This document shows positions 1 through 8,865 of a stretch of DNA of 64,000 nt, piece by piece. Source of the stretch: Emiliania huxleyi CCMP1516. Taxonomy: Eukaryota; Haptophyta; Isochrysidales; Noelaerhabdaceae. Position 1 is the stretch's first letter, and every line of letters starts with the position of its first letter. Location: the NCBI RefSeq assembly GCF_000372725.1, contig NW_005198391.1:116944-180943 (forward strand), read 5' to 3'. A program made the translations under genes and the position numbers. Under the pieces are notes generated by a model. The model was not told the DNA's origin. It did not search any database and was given only the letters and a program-made list of their open reading frames with translations.

Positions 1-801
1 TGGCGTAGCGATACTCGCCACCATAGCGCATAGGACGGTATGCGGCGATCGCCGCCCACCACCCTGCCCCCCCTAAGTATGCCACCGGCCAGTCCCCTGC
101 CCCCGAGAAAAAAGAATTTTACAACAAAACTCCCTCGCACAACACTGGGCACCACTAACACACCTAAACGACTCCCGCGAGAAAAAAGAAAAAGCAAAAA
201 ACAAAGCAAAATTGGTGAGAAGTCGTGATGAACCCCGCACCACCTTACACTGACGTTCACCCACTTGACTATCCTCTAATCGTCAGCGGCACGCTCCCTC
301 CCTGCCGTGCGTGGTCCCTGGTCAGGGAGGCAGCGCGAGACGCAGCGAGATGGTGGAAAGCAGAAGCCCGAGATAGCGCAGCGGCACAGGGGTCAGGGAT
401 CATGGCCGCGCCTAGGCGCACTCCAGCGAGAGAATGAGAGGCGAAAAGAAGAAGTTTGCGATGCACCTCTCAACAAGCGTTAAGACTTAAGTGTGCCTAA
501 GCGTATGAACTTTGTTTTGTAAGTGCTTGTAAGTGCGCAGGTGCCGGTTATTCCTGAGTTCTATAGAATTGCGTGAATATACATGTGTGCATTGAACCGC
601 ACCCTGTAAGGTGGCGCTGCTCCAACAACGCCTCCCCGGCGCAGAGGGCCCCCCGGAGGAATGCTCAACCGCTCCACGCCACGCCACTTGCGGCGGATTC
701 CCAGGTTCCGTGTTTTTCCCGATGTGTTTCTTTCTCGATGTGCCATTGCGACCAGCTCCTGCCACTGTAGCCAACCCCAAACCAACACTATAGATCCCGC
801 C
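1..801. other. no gene recognised
   Basis: Only short, arginine/proline-rich shadow frames are present, and I recognise no domain. The last ~200 bases before 802 could be the promoter and leader of the following gene, but no TATA-like or other convincing element stands out. Confidence 0.4.
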
Positions 802-3800
802 ATGGGCTTCTCCTTCGGCCGCAACAAGGATCGCGACACGTGCTCTGCCGCCGAGGAGGAGATCCGAACGCTGCGTGCAGCGCTGGAGGCCGTCGAGCTC
901 CGTGTCGCAGCGCTGGAGGCTGCGGCACGCCTTCCCGGCAAGCAGCCCGCATCCAACACGGCTGATGTCGCCACAGATACGGCTGCGGGCCAGATTGTGA
1001 CCAGCGTCACTCCTCCCTCGCCGGTTGCAGCGCGTGTGGAGCCGGCGCAGGAGGCTGGCGCCGCCCGGCTCAGCGCGGCGCAGCTCTCTCGCTTGCACAC
1101 GGAGGCGCACGAGGACGAGGTGACCGCCGTCGCCATCTCGCGCGGCTTCTCGCCCGCGGGTGCGTCGCGGCGCTCGGCGCCCGCCTCCGAGACGCCGCGC
1201 TTCGTCGCCGCCGGCGTCGGCGGCAGGTTTCCTCAGACATGTACCCACAGTGTATCCGCTCGTATCACCAGTGATTGCCACCACACCACACACTGCAGTG
1301 ATTGCCTCCCCACCACACACTGCGCTGGGTCGATCATCTTGCGTCGCCGCACAGACCCGTGGACTGCCACACACACCGCTCTTGGTCCATCCTCTTGCCC
1401 GTGCTCTTTCTGCACCGCTGGCCGTCTGTCCTCAGGCTCCTCCTGCGCGGCGCCGACGGGAGGCCTCTTGCCCCGCCGGTAGAACTGCCAGCCGCTGCTT
1501 CGGCAGCTGCTGACGCGCAGCCGCAGAGTGCGGTGTGGTAGAGGCACGCGCCAACGCTGGAGGATGTGTTGAATAGGCCCTCTCCTTCAGCGCGGGCGGG
1601 AGAGCGCGTGCGCCAAAACTGGGCGGCCATGCAGCGTCTCTTCACGCCTCCAGCCGTGAACAGGTGGGCCAGGCCCCGTGTGGCTCTGGGCGGCCATGCC
1701 ATCGCCGCTGGAAGGCGCCTTCCTGCTGCTCTCGTACCGCCCCATTCGCCCCTTCTGACTAGCGTTCCCGCTCCTTCAATCACAGGCGCCCTCGCACCGC
1801 CTCACCGAGTCACCAACTTGTCAATTCGTTGAATAATCAACTCACAGGCGCCTTCCTGCTGCACTCGTACCGCCTCGCCCCTCCACCCGAGGCGTCAGAG
1901 GAGGAGGAGGAGGCTTCGCTAGCCGACCGGCCTCTTGTCTACTCCATCAACTACCCCTCTGGCTAACAACTGATTAGGCATTCCTCCCGCTCGCCCGACG
2001 CCAGACGCCTACTCATCAATTAGCTCTCCCATTGGTTCATCACTGAGCACCGTTAGGCCTCCCTCCCGCTCGTCCTCCGGCTGGATGCCGCGCAGAACGT
2101 GTCGTGGTCACCTCCCAAGCCGGCGGCGGCGGTGGCGGCGGAGGCGGAGGAGGCGGTGTCGGCGTCGTCGTCTCTGGCAGTGAGCGAACGTGGCGGCGAC
2201 CCGGCAGACGGCGGGCGCGTGGTCGCTCTGTTAGTACTCCCTTCCTCTCCCTTCCTCTCCCTTCCTCTCCCTTCCTCTCCCTTCCTCTCTTCAATCTTCC
2301 TTCCTCTCCCTTCTTTCATCAATCTCCGTCAATCTCCACTAGGCGCGTGGTCGCCCTGTTCCCCGCGCCGGCGGCAGCGACGAGGGGCGGGCAGCGCGGG
2401 AGCGCCACCAGGCTGCAAGGAGGAGGAGGAGGGGGAGGAGGGGGAGGAGGGGGAGGGGGAGGGGGAGGGGGAGGGGGAGGAGGAGGAGGAGGGTCTCTAG
2501 TCGCGTGCCGCTCGGACGGGCAGGTGGGCCTGGCCGCCGCGGGATCAGGCGTTGATTGGACAACCACTGGGCGCAGAGGAGTGAAGTAACGAATAGGTGG
2601 CCCTCATCCCCGAGGCAGCAGGCCCAGCCGCGTCCACGCCTACTAATGAGCTAACTCGTTGATTCATGGACTTTGATTTGCATTGTTTGTTAGCAGGCGG
2701 CTCCGCCATGTCCTTACCTACCGGCCTCTCTCCCTAGAAGCTCAAGAGGACACACCCTATCCCGCTGTCTTTGGCCGTGTTCAACTGTAGCCCTCAACGG
2801 ACTCCGTGGGTGCTCTGAATACTCTGCACGAGACCGTCCTCCCGCCCTCATGTTGGCGCATTCACCTCACAAGCCTCTCTCGCCTTGCCGCCATATCTCT
2901 CCATATCTCTCTGTATATCTCCATCTCTCTCTGTCTCTCCCCATCTCACCGCATCTCACCGCATCTCTCCCCACCTCTCCCCACCTCTCCGCATCTCTCC
3001 GACGTAGGCCTCTCTCGCCTCTCCGCCGTCGCGCACTCCGCCACCGCTCTCGCACTCGCAGCGCCCGACCAGCTCCTGGTGGTCGGCATCGCCGCCGCTT
3101 CGTCGCCGCAGCCGTGAGTGTGAACAGCGTCTCTTCACACCCGCCGTCCGTGAACAGGCATCGCCGCCGCTTCGTCGCCTGCCACTGTGCGCGAATGCCC
3201 GCTACCGCCGGACAGTGCCATCGGCGCCCTCGCCTTCGACGCAACCTCTTCCGCACCCTTGCAGGAGCCTTCCCGGAGCCTTCTCGGAGCCTTCTCCTAG
3301 GCGCCCTCGCCTTCGACGCCGTCCTGCCCGGTCTGCTCTTCGCCGCGACACAGCAGCAGTCGAACGAAGGAGTATTCAACCGATTGGGCGCACTAATTAG
3401 GCCTGCTCTTTGCCGCGACGAGGGAGGGGACTGTGCACGCCTTCAACACGCGCGGCCGCGTCGCCGACGCCTCCTCCGCCTCGCGGCATCGCGAGGCCGG
3501 CTGTGCGTACCTCGCGTCGCTAGTTGCTGATGTACGTGTTTTGGACTCCTTAGGCCACGCAAGGCCAGCTGTGTGTTCCTCGAGTCGCTGCCCCGCGCGA
3601 TGGCGACGGGGGCAGGGGCAGGGGCGGGGGCAGGGGCGGGGGCAGGGGCGGGGGTAGGGGCGGGGGTAGGGGCGGGGGCAGGGGCGGGGGTAGGGGCGGG
3701 GGCGGGAGGGGTCGGTCTGGCCGCCGTGAGGGGGCGCCTGCTGCTCGCGGCGGCGGCTCAGTGCTGCACACCAATTCATTAACGACCAGCTACAGCATAG

Positions 3801-4533
3801 GCACCTGCTGCTCGCGGCGGCGCGGCGGCTTGTCGTCTACAACGTGAGCGGCATGTACGGCGGCGCGCCCGCCTCGCTCTCCCAAGTCGCGCACTCCCAG
3901 CCGCTCGCCGGTGCTTTGCACGACGGGGACGGCGGCCACGATGATCCACCTTGGACCCAGAACACGCATGTGGAGGCGGCTGGTTCTCTCGTCGTGATCG
4001 CTCGCGCGGGGCGCGCCTCCTCTTCACAGCTGGCGGGTGTGAACAGGCGGCCGGCTCTCTCGTCGTGATCGCTCGCGCGGGGCGCGCGCGCCGCCGCCCA
4101 ATTTCGCAATTCTCGCAGCGGGACGGCATGCACACGTCCGCGACACGTCCACGACATGTCCGAGACATGTCCCCCTCAGGCGCGTCGTCCTCTGTTCGTG
4201 TATGGGCACTGTCCACGACACGTCCGAGACACACGCCCCCCTCAGGCGCGTCGCCCACTTTCGCAGCGGGCTCGGCTACTCCCCGCCCGCCCAGCCGTGG
4301 TGGCCGCACGCCCTCGTCGCGGCGGGCGTCGTCCTCGCCTCCGTCTACTTCCAGTGCCGCCGCAAGCCCGAGCGGCGCAGCGGCGGCGCGGGCGGTGCGT
4401 CGCAGCGCGGCAGCCCGGGGCGGCGAGGCAGCCCAAGCCGCCGCACCAGCTACGGTGGCTACGGCGGCGCGGGGCACGGCGGCGCGGCGGCGCCACGGCA
4501 GCAGCTCTACGATCAGATGCAGGCGCACTCACA

Positions 4534-4565
<32 letters not shown>

Positions 4566-4740
4566 CACACTCAAACGTTAGATGTCGAGTCGCGAGGGCC
4601 GAGCTTGGCCCTCGCCCCACCACCTCGTGTGTGTGTGGAGAAGTGTTCCTTCCCTTACCTGTCAGGCGCGGTACTCGGGGCACGGCCAGTACAGCGCGGC
4701 AGCGGACTACGCCGCCGGGGAGGATTATTTCGACGACTGA
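802..4740 (+). CDS. beta-propeller (WD40-like) protein with one C-terminal membrane span, many introns
   Basis: Starts at the ATG of MGFSFGRNKD (802) and stops at TGA 4738-4740. Exon 1 (802 to about 1216) carries a short coiled coil (EEEIRTLRAALEAVELR) and then EDEVTAVAIS / FVAAGVGG, which look like propeller strands. After splicing, later exons read LLVVGIAAASSP, SAIGALAFDAVLPGLLFAAT and REGTVHAFNTRG, a typical WD-type blade, and RLVVYNVSGMYGG. Near 4275-4345 comes one hydrophobic span (WWPHALVAAGVVLASVYF) followed by CRRKPERR and a Gly/Ser/Arg/Tyr-rich tail ending AAGEDYFDD. By analogy with tail-anchored WD proteins the propeller would be cytosolic, but orientation is inferred. At least twelve introns occur in 3.9 kb, most flanked by direct repeats (listed separately). 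Exact function unknown. The middle part (1220-3000) could be joined in more than one way. Confidence 0.6.
1629..1660 (+). repeat. introner core, diverged copy
   Basis: The sequence cagcgtctcttcac, then ...ccgtgaacag, matches the right part of the core seen at 3118-3157 and 53609-53647. It ends with CAG directly before the next exon. The flanking copies (about 1590-1632 and 1661-1699) are alignable but much diverged, suggesting an older insertion. Confidence 0.5.
1714..1874 (+). repeat. direct-repeat-bounded intron (28-bp repeats)
   Basis: ggcgccttcctgctgc begins a 28-bp segment at 1714-1741 that recurs at 1847-1874 with one mismatch. Splicing from the GC at 1715 to the AG at 1847 leaves a single copy. 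A third, shorter copy of the first bases (ggcgccctcgcaccgcc) sits inside, so the insertion may be nested. Confidence 0.6.
2214..2360 (+). repeat. direct-repeat-bounded intron (19-bp repeats)
   Basis: The 19 bases at 2214-2232 (ggcgcgtggtcgc..) recur at 2342-2360 with one mismatch. A GC...AG intron of 128 nt (2215-2342) removes one copy. The interior is mostly a tandem array of cttcctctcc (about 2237-2290). Confidence 0.6.
3085..3179 (+). repeat. introner insertion with perfect 23-bp direct repeats
   Basis: The 23-bp segment starting ggcatcgccgccgcttcg is at 3085-3107 and again, identical, at 3157-3179. Between them lies the 40-nt core 3118-3157, which contains a GTGTGAA...TTCACAC inverted repeat and ends GTGAACAG. 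Splicing GC(3086)...AG(3157), 72 nt, restores the frame VVGIAAASSPATV. Confidence 0.8.
3223..3319 (+). repeat. direct-repeat-bounded intron (20-bp perfect repeats)
   Basis: ggcgccctcgccttcgacgc occurs at 3223-3242 and at 3300-3319. A 77-nt GC-AG intron (3224-3300) restores the blade sequence IGALAFDAVLPG. The interior has a gagccttc triplication. Confidence 0.75.
3330..3419 (+). repeat. direct-repeat-bounded intron whose donor is GT
   Basis: The 20-bp repeats at 3330-3349 and 3400-3419 differ at two sites. One difference turns the GC of the second copy into GT in the first, giving a conventional GT...AG intron of 70 nt (3331-3400). Spliced frame: PGLLFAATREGTVHAF. Confidence 0.7.
3485..3589 (+). 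repeat. direct-repeat-bounded intron, diverged
   Basis: A ~36-bp segment containing aggccggctgtgcgtacctc (3494-3513) recurs at 3554-3589 with about seven mismatches. The probable intron is 3486-3553. The divergence implies an older insertion than the perfect pairs. Confidence 0.5.
3600..3712 (+). repeat. GGGGCA/GGGGTA simple repeat
   Basis: Tandem ggggca / ggggcg / ggggta units. If translated this would be an Ala-Gly run between MATG and GGVGLAAVRG, so it may be part of an exon of the propeller gene. Confidence 0.7.
3733..3822 (+). repeat. direct-repeat-bounded intron (23-bp repeats)
   Basis: Copies at 3733-3755 and 3800-3822 (ggc[g/a]cctgctgctcgcggcg...) differ at one base. A GC...AG intron of 67 nt (3734-3800) leaves LLLAAARRLVVYNV. 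Confidence 0.7.
3975..4087 (+). repeat. introner insertion with 42-bp direct repeats
   Basis: The 42-bp segment at 3975-4016 (ending gctcgcgcggggcgcgc) recurs at 4046-4087 with two mismatches, the longest pair seen. The 29 bases between them (ctcctcttcacagctggcgg then gtgtgaacag) contain pieces of the introner core. Confidence 0.75.
4150..4254 (+). repeat. direct-repeat-bounded intron with gacatgtcc motifs
   Basis: About 41 bases around ctcaggcgcgtcg (4150-4190) recur at 4213-4254. A probable GC...AG intron runs from about 4180 to 4244. Its repeated [g/c]acatgtcc words are shared with the FANCM-gene tail introns at 54154-54297. Confidence 0.55.
4531..4575 (+). repeat. (GCAC)n microsatellite
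   Basis: A run of about ten CACG units inside the last intron of the propeller gene, shortly before the final exon that encodes ARYSGHGQYSAAADY...DYFDD. Confidence 0.9.
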
Positions 4741-4796
4741 CCGGCGGCGGGCGGGCGCATCTTGCGAGAATCGGTGAGATCACCGCTCGACAGCAG

Positions 4797-4868
4797 GTGC
4801 GCGAAATTAAACGCCAATTTTCGTTCCGCGGTTTTGCCACTAGCATTGAAATCCGGTACAAAACGACT
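4797..4868 (+). repeat. dispersed repeat, copy 1 of 3
   Basis: About 70 bp beginning gtgcgcgaaattaaacgcca and ending near aatccggtacaaa. Related copies are at 38070-38140 and 38259-38335 inside the inverted-repeat element. It lies just downstream of the propeller gene stop. Confidence 0.8.
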
Positions 4869-5019
4869 TAGCCGAAACAGCTGGGACAGAGACAGACAGA
4901 GAGCACACACGTTCGAGACGGCGGGGTGCGCCGACCGCCTCCGCGGACCCAGTAAACTAGAGCTAGATGGTCCCACAGGATGCGCCCTTAGCCTCTGAGC
5001 TCGTCCTAGACGTTTTAGA

Positions 5020-5157
5020 ATGGCGTGGGCAGACCAGAACGCGGCCACGGCGACGCTCCGTGAAGGTAACGGTCCGAAAACGCTAAACGGTCAGCAGGGA
5101 GGCTCGGAGTCGGACTGGATCATCGACAGATGTTTTGGCGACGGCGACAAAAAGTAA
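5020..5157 (+). CDS. possible 45-residue ORF
   Basis: An open frame from ATG to TAA, MAWADQNAATATLREG... ending RCFGDGDKK, with a natural-looking composition unlike the Arg/Pro shadow frames nearby. No family recognised. It may equally be an exon or chance. It stands alone between the dispersed repeats at 4797 and 5418. Confidence 0.2.
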   Translation: MAWADQNAATATLREGNGPKTLNGQQGGSESDWIIDRCFGDGDKK

Positions 5158-5421
5158 ACGCTCGCCGTTCATGGAGGTAACCACTAACCAGATGTAAGGT
5201 GGCAACCGATCGATGCGAGTCGACTCCCCAGGGGTGTGTGGTGTCGCCGTGGGGCTCCTGCCCGTGTCTCGAGGCCCGTGTTAGAGGGCCCACAGCGTCC
5301 TAATCTAAAATCTGAGGATTCAGGATTGAGGCATCGCTTCAGTGAGGCCAAAGTGAGTTTATGGATGTGTGAGAACGGTACGGGACACGAGGAGTCACGC
5401 GGACCGACTCGTCGGTGACTC

Positions 5422-5484
5422 TGCTGCACGCCGTTTCAGATTTTTTCTCAGCGTGAGCGAGACGTGGAAGAGTGCCACCGTCGG
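5422..5484 (+). repeat. dispersed repeat, paired with 58245-58305
   Basis: cacgccgtttcagatttttt followed by ctcagcgtgagcgagacgtggaagag. The copy at 58245-58305 differs at a few positions and has the same orientation. Confidence 0.75.
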
Positions 5485-5540
5485 GTAGGACGGGTCGGCC
5501 CGGAGTATCAGAGTAGCCGTCGCGGGTTGGCGCGGCCGAG

Positions 5541-6555
5541 ATGGACCGCCCGCCGGAGGACATCGAGCCGGGGGACTCGCTGGCGGAGACTCGCATGCCG
5601 GCGATCTTCGAGGTTCAGCGGCCGTCGGACGTGCCGAAAGACAGCGATGCGTGGCGGACAATGGTGCTCGAGGACGAGGAGTACGTGGCGAACGCGGCGG
5701 CGTTGGCGGCGGCTGCGGGTCGCATTGAGCGCGCGACTGCCACGCTGCGGTCACGACGGCGCCTGCCGGCGGCGGCTTTCAAGGCGGCGCGCGCGGAGCT
5801 GCGCAAGGCGGCTGCGGCGAGGGCGATCGCGACGGCGGAGAGGCGTGGGCTTATGAACAAGCTCGGGCACCGCGCCGTGGTCGTTCACCGGCAGAACGTC
5901 TTCGACGCTGGACAGGCCATGCTGCAGGACGCGGACGAGGCGACGCTGCTGAGGCAGACGCACTTCGAGACGTATCCGCAAATGTCGGAGGGCGAAGCCG
6001 TGGGGTATTCTCGAGCGCTGCAACGCGCTCGACGAGCAGCGCGACGCAGCACGCGCCGAGTGCAACGCGGCGCGCAAGCGGACGGCAACAACGGCCGCAC
6101 TCGAAAGGGCTCCGATGGCGGCGGAGAGTGGAGATGAGCGTGAGGCGAGGCTGCGTGCACGGCGTGTGCGTCGCTGCGAGTACCTCGGCATCGAGCCGGA
6201 CGAGGGAGCGCGGCATGCTGTCATATCCACCGACCCCGCAACTTCGAGCGCCGAGGGTTCCGGTTTGGTGAGCCCCGACGGTGAGGCGGCGGCGACTGCC
6301 TTAGTCGTTGAGGCGGACGGCGCTAATGGCTTGCATCAGCTTGCAGCGGCGATCAGCGAGGCGGGCGAGAGTCCCGGTCCCGGTCCCAGTGCGGTTGACG
6401 CCGAGCGGCTCGGCGCGCCGCACCGCAGAGCGGGCCAATGTGCAATGAGCGAAGTCCGCACACCACAGGGTCGGGATGCGGGAGGGCGGGATGTACACGA
6501 GTTGGCATTTTTGCGTCATCATCCGCTAATATTCGTTCGCCGCCTTTTTCGATGA
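5541..6555 (+). pseudogene. unknown acidic coiled-coil protein, split by one frameshift
   Basis: The first frame opens at 5541 (MDRPPEDIEPGD...) and reads sensibly to EGEAVG at about 6002, then degenerates into an Arg/Ala run. From 6004 the next frame continues as GILERCNALDEQRDAARAEC... through LGIEPDEGARHAVI to a stop at 6555. The switch falls in the run gtggggt, so a one-base indel (mutation or sequencing error) explains it. The joined product would be about 338 residues, rich in Ala, Arg and Glu with coiled-coil character, and has no domain I recognise. A functional gene with an assembly error is as likely as a true pseudogene. Confidence 0.45.
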
Positions 6556-6576
6556 CCCCCACCGCATCATCTGTAG

Positions 6577-7329
6577 ATGTCCTACAATGCGACGCTCGTG
6601 GTTGGCGTCAGCGAATCTCGCTCCATTTCGTGGGCAAACGCTTGCTACGATCCCCAGGATCTCCGCTGGGCCTGGCTCTTGCGAACAGCACACTTCGGCT
6701 TTGGCATCGCCGCCGGCCTGCTCCTGGTGGGATCCTTTGCACACGCCCGATTTGCCCGTTCCGGGTCGCGTGGGGCGGTGCTCAAACAGTGCTGCGGAGT
6801 GTGCGCGACTGTTGTGGCTGCAGCCGGGCTTGGCGCTGCTCCATTCCTCTTTGCGCTGCCGGAGCTCGCCCTCGGCGCCCCTCAGTGGGCGCTGCCCGCG
6901 GCGGCGCCGGTGCTAGCTGCGTGTATCCCTCGGCCTCGCCATGTGCGGAGGCGAAGGCGGACGCGGGGCAACGACGACGCCGAGGCGGCATCCAGCTTTC
7001 TCCGCGCGGTGGTTGCCTCTGCGAGCTTATTCCTCCTCGCTGGAGCCGCCAGGCATGTGGAGATGGTGAGTGAGCACTGGCAGAGCTGCTCGTCTCCGTG
7101 TCCTTGGAGCTGCCCACTTCCGGCCTCGTTCTCGCTCTGCGCGGGCTCCGGGCTGCTGCTGGCGATCGCTTGGGCAGTGCTCGATTGGGCAGTCTTGTGG
7201 AGGCTCGGTGCCGCCATGGGGTCGTGGCCGGCCGCAGGGAGGAAGGGGAAAACCTCTCGAGTGGGTCCTGGACATCTCGCTGGCGACACGACGCCACGAA
7301 TAGTGCACACACCAGAAGGTCATGGATGA
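6577..7329 (+). CDS. multi-pass membrane protein, unknown
   Basis: A 250-residue single-exon frame starting MSYNATLVVG. Five hydrophobic stretches are visible: about residues 33-57 (FGFGIAAGLLLVGSF), 75-97 (CATVVAAAGLGAAPFLFAL), 104-119, 141-160 and 182-210 (AGSGLLLAIAWAVLDWAVLW). A basic loop RPRHVRRRRRTRG lies between spans 3 and 4, and the tail is hydrophilic. No signature motif of a known transporter or receptor. It starts just 22 bases after the preceding frame ends. Confidence 0.5.
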   Translation: MSYNATLVVGVSESRSISWANACYDPQDLRWAWLLRTAHFGFGIAAGLLLVGSFAHARFARSGSRGAVLKQCCGVCATVVAAAGLGAAPFLFALPELALGAPQWALPAAAPVLAACIPRPRHVRRRRRTRGNDDAEAASSFLRAVVASASLFLLAGAARHVEMVSEHWQSCSSPCPWSCPLPASFSLCAGSGLLLAIAWAVLDWAVLWRLGAAMGSWPAAGRKGKTSRVGPGHLAGDTTPRIVHTPEGHG

Positions 7330-7489
7330 AGCAGGCGCCTGCATGCATGCGGCATGGGCGCTTGATGTCGGTCGGTTTGGTCCGTCTGTGTGAGATACTC
7401 GTACCAAATTAAGCCCAAGCGGAATTTCTCTTAAAAAGAAAAACACGCTCATCATATCTCCTGCGATCTCCACTCCCCAGAGTCGTCCC

Positions 7490-7969
7490 ATGCTCTCAGT
7501 ATGTGCCCTGCCCGTGCTCGCGATAACTCTGGGCCCTTCTGTCAAATTCCGCCCGCCCATACCTGCATACCTCTACGAGGACTGGTGGAACTCAGCCGTC
7601 CCCACCATCGATAGCACCGCGACGCAGGCCTCACTTTCCGCTTCAGGGAACGGAGAGGAGTTTGCGAGCGATCCGTGCTTTTGGGCCACGGCGGAGCCGG
7701 AGCAGTGCGAGGACGCGTGCGAGCAAGGGGAGGAGTGTACCCTCGCGCCCATCGGCAGCTCTGCTGCCTCCTTGGCGACGGACCCGTCGCTCAGCGCCGC
7801 AGCACCTGCCGCCGTCCAAGGGGCCTTGGATGTCCTCAGCTCTGGCGGGGACTGGCCCTTACAACCCGTTTCGGCCGAGGCGCTCAGTCGCGCGCCCGAA
7901 GCCATGCTCGCGACCATGCAGTCCGACTGCGCGTGGCACCCCGAGAGCGACGAGTGCGATGTTCCGTGA
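7490..7969 (+). CDS. putative small secreted protein
   Basis: A 159-residue frame whose first ~15 residues (MLSVCALPVLAITLG) resemble a signal peptide. The mature part is acidic with paired cysteines (DPCFWATAEPEQCEDACEQGEECTL and SDCAWHPESDECDV), which suits disulfides in the secretory pathway. No family recognised. It could also be a 3' exon of the upstream membrane-protein gene. Confidence 0.4.
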   Translation: MLSVCALPVLAITLGPSVKFRPPIPAYLYEDWWNSAVPTIDSTATQASLSASGNGEEFASDPCFWATAEPEQCEDACEQGEECTLAPIGSSAASLATDPSLSAAAPAAVQGALDVLSSGGDWPLQPVSAEALSRAPEAMLATMQSDCAWHPESDECDVP

Positions 7970-8865
7970 ACGCTCGCAGTCTGTGAGAGATGGACATGAC
8001 ATGGAGAGGGGTGGGCAGTGGCGGGGGACTGATTTCATGATCGGAAGCGCGGCCCGTGCTGCGCACGCCGGCCTGGCCGGCCTATGCGCAAGCCTAGAAC
8101 GTGTTCACAGGCAAGGCACGCGTCGCGCCTCGTGCTCGTCCCGATATGCTGATCGTCTCGAACTGTCACAAAAACACCTCGTTCTCACGTGTGTTATTGT
8201 TGTTGTCATTTTCGTGCGCCCCACTGCGCACACCTCTTCGAGCCGCTCACGAGAGCGCCCTCGTCCGCCGCCGCTAGGGGCGCCGCGCCCGGGCCGGCGG
8301 GCCGGGCCGCGCGCCGGCGGCGGCGCGCGCCCCCGCGCGCGGGGCGCCGCTCGTAATCGACGTAATTCCTATTGCTATTCGCGCCGCTAACCCCCTCTCT
8401 ATAAGCGCCGCCCGCGCGTATGTCGCGTGCGGCGATCGGCGTACACCCGCGCGCGGCTCCGTTCGTTGTCACATAGACATATACTAAACGTCCCCCGCAC
8501 ACGGACCTGTGTGCTGTGACGGAACACCAACACATCTCTTCTCTCTTTCTCCCTTCTCGCAGCCCAGACGGCACCCACACAGCGCCGGACTTCGGTACGT
8601 ACTAAACCGGGGACCCACAGCGAGCGGGCGCCGAGCGAGGGGCGGGAGAGGCTGGGCGCGGGCATGCACATGCCGCTCGCACGAAGAAGAGACTGCTGCA
8701 GTGCGGTGCAAGCGGACAAGAAAAGGGTGGGGCGAAAGGGCGAGGCTAAGCCGGTACCGCCGCTCTGCGGCGAATACAATGTTACAGCGCTCCCCCAGGA
8801 GAGGCCGGGGAAGAGCCAGCGAGGCGGGCCGCGAACTGGCGGCCCGCAGGCCGAGCGCCGCCACC
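7970..8865. other. intergenic, no gene seen
   Basis: It contains a very GC-rich, partly self-complementary block at about 8270-8350 (cgggccggcgggccggg and gcgcgcggggcgcc type words). It lies downstream of the stop of the minus-strand transporter. No coding frame is convincing. Confidence 0.4.

Noticed and set aside
1160-1547. Short frames with cacacact words as a separate gene
   Set aside because: Best explained as the first intron (about 1217-1437) and second exon of the propeller gene, joined GVGGR|LLLRGADG.
2038-2600. Poly-Gly/poly-Pro frames around 2100-2500
   Set aside because: GGA/GGC simple repeats, part of exon or intron sequence of the propeller gene, not separate genes.
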